Under the pieces are notes generated by a model that saw nothing but the letters and a program-made list of their open reading frames with translations, made no database searches and had not been told where the DNA came from. Both the position numbers and the translations under genes were made by a program. Of a DNA stretch of 64,000 nucleotides, positions 55,397 to 61,300 are shown one piece after another. Numbering within the stretch: position 1 is the first letter of the stretch; the number at the start of each line of letters is the position of its first letter. The stretch is from contig JAUJYZ010001354.1 of assembly GCA_033675265.1 (NCBI GenBank), positions 124,001 through 188,000 on the forward strand. The letters are read 5' to 3'. This DNA is from Actinostola sp. cb2023. Taxonomy: Eukaryota; Cnidaria; Anthozoa; Actiniaria; Actinostolidae.

Positions 55397-58300
55397 TACA
55401 TTGCTATTGCTACTTAAATTGCCCTCCCTCCCTTCCCTGTGGTATTATACGGTAGGTAAGTATTCCATTGACTGATCAGTGTGACAGGTGCTCAGTGCAG
55501 TGAGTTGTGACAGGGTTGCCATGGTTACTGCAGAAGCTCCGAGCCAGGCACCTAGTCCCACCGATCAAGCACCTAAGCCAAGCTCATCTACTAGCACTAG
55601 AAGAACTTTGTAGATATATTAGCCAATGACCTCGCAAGTTATGTATTAAGTGATCAATGTTATTCCATCATGAAAAACGTCAAGATGACGTGGATATATT
55701 AGCCAATGACCTCGCAAGTTATGTATTAAGTGATCAATGTTATTCCATCATGAAAAACGTCAAAATGACGTGATATATTAGCCAATGACCTCGCAAGTTA
55801 TGTATTAAGTGATCAATGTTATTCCATCATGAAAAACGTCAAGATGACGTGATATATTAGCCAATGACCTCGCAAGTTATGTATTAAGTGATCAATGTTA
55901 TTCCATCATGAAAAACGTCAAGATGACGTGATATATTAGCCAATGACCTCGCAAGTTATGTATTAAGTGATCAATGTTATTCCATCATGAAAAACGTCAA
56001 GATGACGTGATATATTAGCCAATGACCTCGCAAGTTATGTATTAAGTGATCAATGTTATTCCATCAGGAAAAAGATGATGTGAGCGTATGTACATGTATG
56101 TACAATCCATGGCAAAAAAGTACATACAATATCCAGTCTGCAATCAGAGTGCACGCTATGTTGTTGCTATTTAGCTATTTAACAAATTGCAGATGGTTTT
56201 GAGTTGTCTACAGGTGTGAAATGTTCAAAACTTAAGTGGAATCACGAGCGCAGCGAGTGATTTCACTGGAAAGTTTTGGACATTTTATGACGTCAAGTGT
56301 GTGTCAATAAGAGTATATACATGTTGTAGTTCAATATGGATTCTGGTACAATTTGTTTTGAACTGGTACAATTTGTTTTGAACTGGTACAATTTGTTTTG
56401 AACTGGTACAATCTGGCATTCTTAAAAGGGATTTTATTTTGGGGACTCATTAAAAAAACAGGGGCTTGGATTTTTTTAGGGGGTTCTCAAAAGAACTAGA
56501 CGACTTCCTGGCACCCACCCCTCCCTTCATTCTCTCCCTACCTACTCCTCCTTTCCTTTTCTGTCTGCCTACATTAATTCTGTCTATCTGTCTATTTAAT
56601 ACCATATTAACATATTATTTTCAATTTTTGTCTTACCTTGTCTGGGACTCGAACTCCGAACTCTGACTGTAGACCAGCGTTGACCAGCGCATTAACCAAC
56701 TATGCCATCGAGGATTTCGATGTCGGTTTAGCATCACATTTACATTTTATTAATGTTATTCATTTTCTATTACGTCATTATGTCATTTAAATTCACGCAT
56801 GCGCGCTAGATCAAAACGTGGACTTGGCAATATGGCGGATCACGAACCATGGGTTGATCGTGAGGCTTTCTAACGAGAAATAACAACCTGAAACAGGAAA
56901 CTAAAAGTAAAAATTCGCTTGTGATTTTCGTACTTGAAGACAAAGTTTATGAAAAGGCAAAGAAATTCCTAAACCGTCAAAGCGTACCGCCTGGTTCAAT
57001 TCACGGACCTGGCGTGAGTTGAGTTGTGAGCCGGTTCGTTCTCTCCCTAAATGCTTCGAGGAATTTTCTCCGGGTACGCCGGTTTTCCTCCCTCGGTAAA
57101 AACGAACGATCTAGTGAGATGAGTGTTGGGTGTACAGAATATATAATGTAGTAAGAAGTGAGTGTGAGAGTTTTGTCCCCACTAGCCATACTGATATCAA
57201 CACTTGACACGTTAAACATGATATTTAAGCTTATTTATTTGTATTCACATCAACGCGTGCCTGTATTGCTCTCTAGTAGAACGAAGCAGCTTGTATTCAC
57301 GTCAACACGTACTCGCATCGAACGTACATGTACCTGTCTTGCTCTCATAGTAGAACGAAGCAGCTTGTATTCACGTCAACACGTACTCGAACGTACATGT
57401 ACCTGTCTTGCTCTATAGTAGAACGAAGCAGATTGTATTCATTCCTACCAAGTCTACCCCAATACTAACCCTAAACATAATCCCAAGGTACTTGATTACT
57501 ATATAGCAATAAAATACAAAGTCTTCCCTATCCCTAACCCTAAACCTAACCCCAAGGTACACGTACTTCATGATTTTAATAAAATACAAAGTCTTCCCCA
57601 ATACTAACCCTAAACCTAACCCCAAGGTACTTCATGATTATAATAAAATACAAAGTCTTCCCCAATACTAACCCTAAACCTAACCCCAAGGTACTTCATG
57701 ATTATAATAAAATACAAAGTCTTCCCCAATACTAACCCTAAACCTAACCCCAAGGTACTTCATGATTATAATAAAATACAAAGTCTTCCCCAATACTAAC
57801 CCTAAACCTAACCCCAAGGTACTTCATGATTATAATAAAATACAAAGTCTTCCCCAACTACTAACCCTAAACCTAACCCCAAGGTACTTCATGATTATAA
57901 TAAAATACAAAGTCTTCCCCAATACTAACCCTAAACTTAAAGGTACTTCATGATTATAATAAAATACAAAGTCTTCCCCAATACTAACCCTAAACCTAAA
58001 GGTACTTGAACATGATTATAATAAAATACAAAGTCTTCCCCAATACTAACCCTAGCCTAAATCTAACCCCAAGGTACTTCATGTTGTACCAGTTCAAAAC
58101 AAATTGTACCAGTTCAAAACAAATTGTACCAGTTCAAAACAAATTGTACCAGTTCAAAACAAATTGTACCGGTACAAAACCAAATTGTACCAGAATCCAT
58201 ATTGAACTACAACATACACACACACAAAAAAAACATCTGCAATTTGTTTGTTTTTACAACAATTTAACCTTTCAAAGCTGGAAAGGCTTCACTTTTTACC

Positions 58301-61300
58301 GAAAACAAGGTAAAAATATATATCCAAAAACAAGGAAACAGTTTGAAAGAAAAACAGTTTCAAGCCTGTGCTTGCTCCTGATGCACATGCAATTCATTAT
58401 TGTATGTGACTGCACTCTCATTGACAATGATAAACCAGCCATTGTAGTTTATTTATCATTTCTATTTATTGTAAATTATTATTTCATTATGTCAGTGTTT
58501 TCGATTGTAACTACGGTAGTATTGTTCTGTAATTATTGTAATCAGTAGTTATTGTATCTAGTGGGCCAAATTGGAAACCAGTATTAATTGTTGTATTGCT
58601 GTATTTGTAAACCCACTCAAAATAAATAGAGGTTATTTAGTAGGTTTCTGTACGTAGGTATTTAATAACCATTGATACAGACATGATACAGACATGATAT
58701 GATATGATATGATATGATATGATATGATATGATATGATATGATATGATATGATATGATATGATATGATATGATATGATATGATATGATATGATATGATAT
58801 GATATGATATGATATGATATGATATGATATGATATGATATGATATGATATGATATGATATATATGATATGATATGATATGATATGATATGATATGATATG
58901 ATATGATATGATATGATATATGATATATGATATATGATATATGATATATGATATATGATATATGATATATGATATGATATGATATATGATATATGATATA
59001 TGATATATGATATATGATATATGATATATGATATATGATATATGATATATGATATATGATATGATATGATATGATATGATATGATATGATATGATATATG
59101 ATATGATATGATATGATATGATATGATATGATATGATATGATATGATATGATATATGATATGATATGATATGATATGATATATGATATATGATATATGAT
59201 ATGATATGATATGATATGATATGATATGATATGATATGATATGATATATGATATGATATGATATGATATGATATGATATATGATATGATATGATATGATA
59301 TGATATATGATATATGATATGATATGATATGATATGATATGATATATGATATGATATGATATGATATGATATGATATGATATGATATGATATGATATGAT
59401 GATGATATGATATGATATGATATGATATGATATATGATATGATATGATATATATGATATATATGATATGATATGATATGATATGATATATGATATGATGA
59501 TATATGATATGATATGATATGATATGATATGATATGATATGATATGATATGATATGATATGATATGATATGATATGATATGATATGATATGATATGATAT
59601 GATATGATATGATATGATATGATATGATATGATATGATATGATATGATATGATATGATATGATATGATATGATATGATATGATATGATATGATATATGAT
59701 ATGATATGATATGATATGATATGATATGATATGATATGATATGATATGATATGATGATATGATATATGATATGATATGATATGATATGATATATGATATG
59801 ATATGATATGATATGATATATATGATATGATATGATATGATATGATATGATATGATATGATATGATATGATATATGATATATGATATGATATGATATGAT
59901 ATGATATGATATGATATGATATGATATGATATGATATGATATGATATGATATGATATGATATGATATGATATGATATGATATGATATGATATGATATGAT
60001 ATGATATTTAAGGGTTAGAGACTGCAGCAAGTGTGTCTATTTGCCGGTAATTTAAAGCACAAACTAGAAGTCTCTAACCCATTTATTATTCAAACTGAAT
60101 ACACTGCAGTTGTGAAATGTTCAAAATATAATTTTAATCACAGTAAATAAAGCAAAACTATATTTACTGTAGCTAGATCTTCCGACACTTTTGCTGGATA
60201 TCTCCTCTACAACCATTCCAATTGCAACTATTCTACAAAGTAAACACGAATAAAGCATTTATTTTTTTGTTTTTAAGTCATAACAAGGCAAGTTTCATTC
60301 ATCATTTTTAAGGTTTGAGCTTTTTCACTCAACGAACAAGAACTGAACCGACGGCAAAAAGTGCTTGTTTTGAATAATAATTAGGTTCGTTTTTTACCTT
60401 TCATCACTGAAACTCCACAACGAGTTTGACGAACAGTCGTTTTAGGCTGAGCACCTGCTATTATTTCGTCTATTTCTTCTTTAGCTAGTTGGTTAAACCT
60501 GTCTTTGTCATGAGGATCAACAGCCGCCATGACACCGCTGCACCGTGCGTAAAACTGTGATAGACGGCACTAGTGCCATTGTCATCAGATGACACTTCAC
60601 ACATAATCACGTGATCGAGTTTAGCCAATCAGAAGCCACAATTTAGTACAGTGTATGAAGTTTGAATAATAAGATATGATATGATATGATATGTGATATG
60701 ATATGATATGATATGATACAGCAATATGCAGAAATTCTGATCCATTTTGGCTAAAATACATATATATCAAAAACCTACTTAAAATTATGGGATGGCTAAG
60801 CTGATATTTTTTTCTAGTCGTCTGCCAGCGAGGCTTTATGAAAAAAATATCATGGAAGTTATCCCATAATTTTAAGTCTAGGTCTTTGATATATGTGTAT
60901 TTTAGTCAAAAGGATCAGAATTTTTGCATATTGCTGTATGATATGATATGATATGATATGATATGATACAGCAATATGCAGAAATTCTGATCCCTTTTCA
61001 CTAAAATACATATATATCAAACACCTACTTAAATTTATGGGATGGCTACGCTGATATTTTTTTCTAGTTGTCTGCCAGCGAGGCTTTGTGAAAAAAATAT
61101 CAGCTTAGCCATCCCATAAGTTTAAGTAGGTTTTTGATATATGTGTATTTTAGTCAAAAGGATCAGAATTTCTGCATATTGCTGTATGATTAATGATATA
61201 CATGTATGATATGATATGATATGATACAGCAATATGCAGAAATTCTGATCCTTTTGACTAAAATCAAAAACCAACTTAAAATTATGGGATGGCTACGCTG

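Larger units (their letters stand above)
56322..58214. mobile_element. 1.9-kb foldback element carrying the 64-bp array
   Basis: Left end TGTTGTAGTTCAATATGGAT followed by four GGTACAATTTGTTTTGAACT units; right end the same in inverse (58083-58214). Inside are a tRNA-like stretch, three tandem copies of a 65-75-bp repeat (57236-57436), and the CCCTAA-containing array. No transposase. Confidence 0.75.

Noticed and set aside
56636..56713. Functional tRNA gene
   Set aside because: A and B boxes are present but stems do not pair; treated as a SINE-like remnant.
57465..58080. Telomere sequence
   Set aside because: CCCTAA-type words occur only once per 64-bp unit among unrelated bases.
58633..60030. 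465-codon minus-strand Tyr-His-Ile-Ile-Ser frame
   Set aside because: Pure (GATAT)n pentamer translation.
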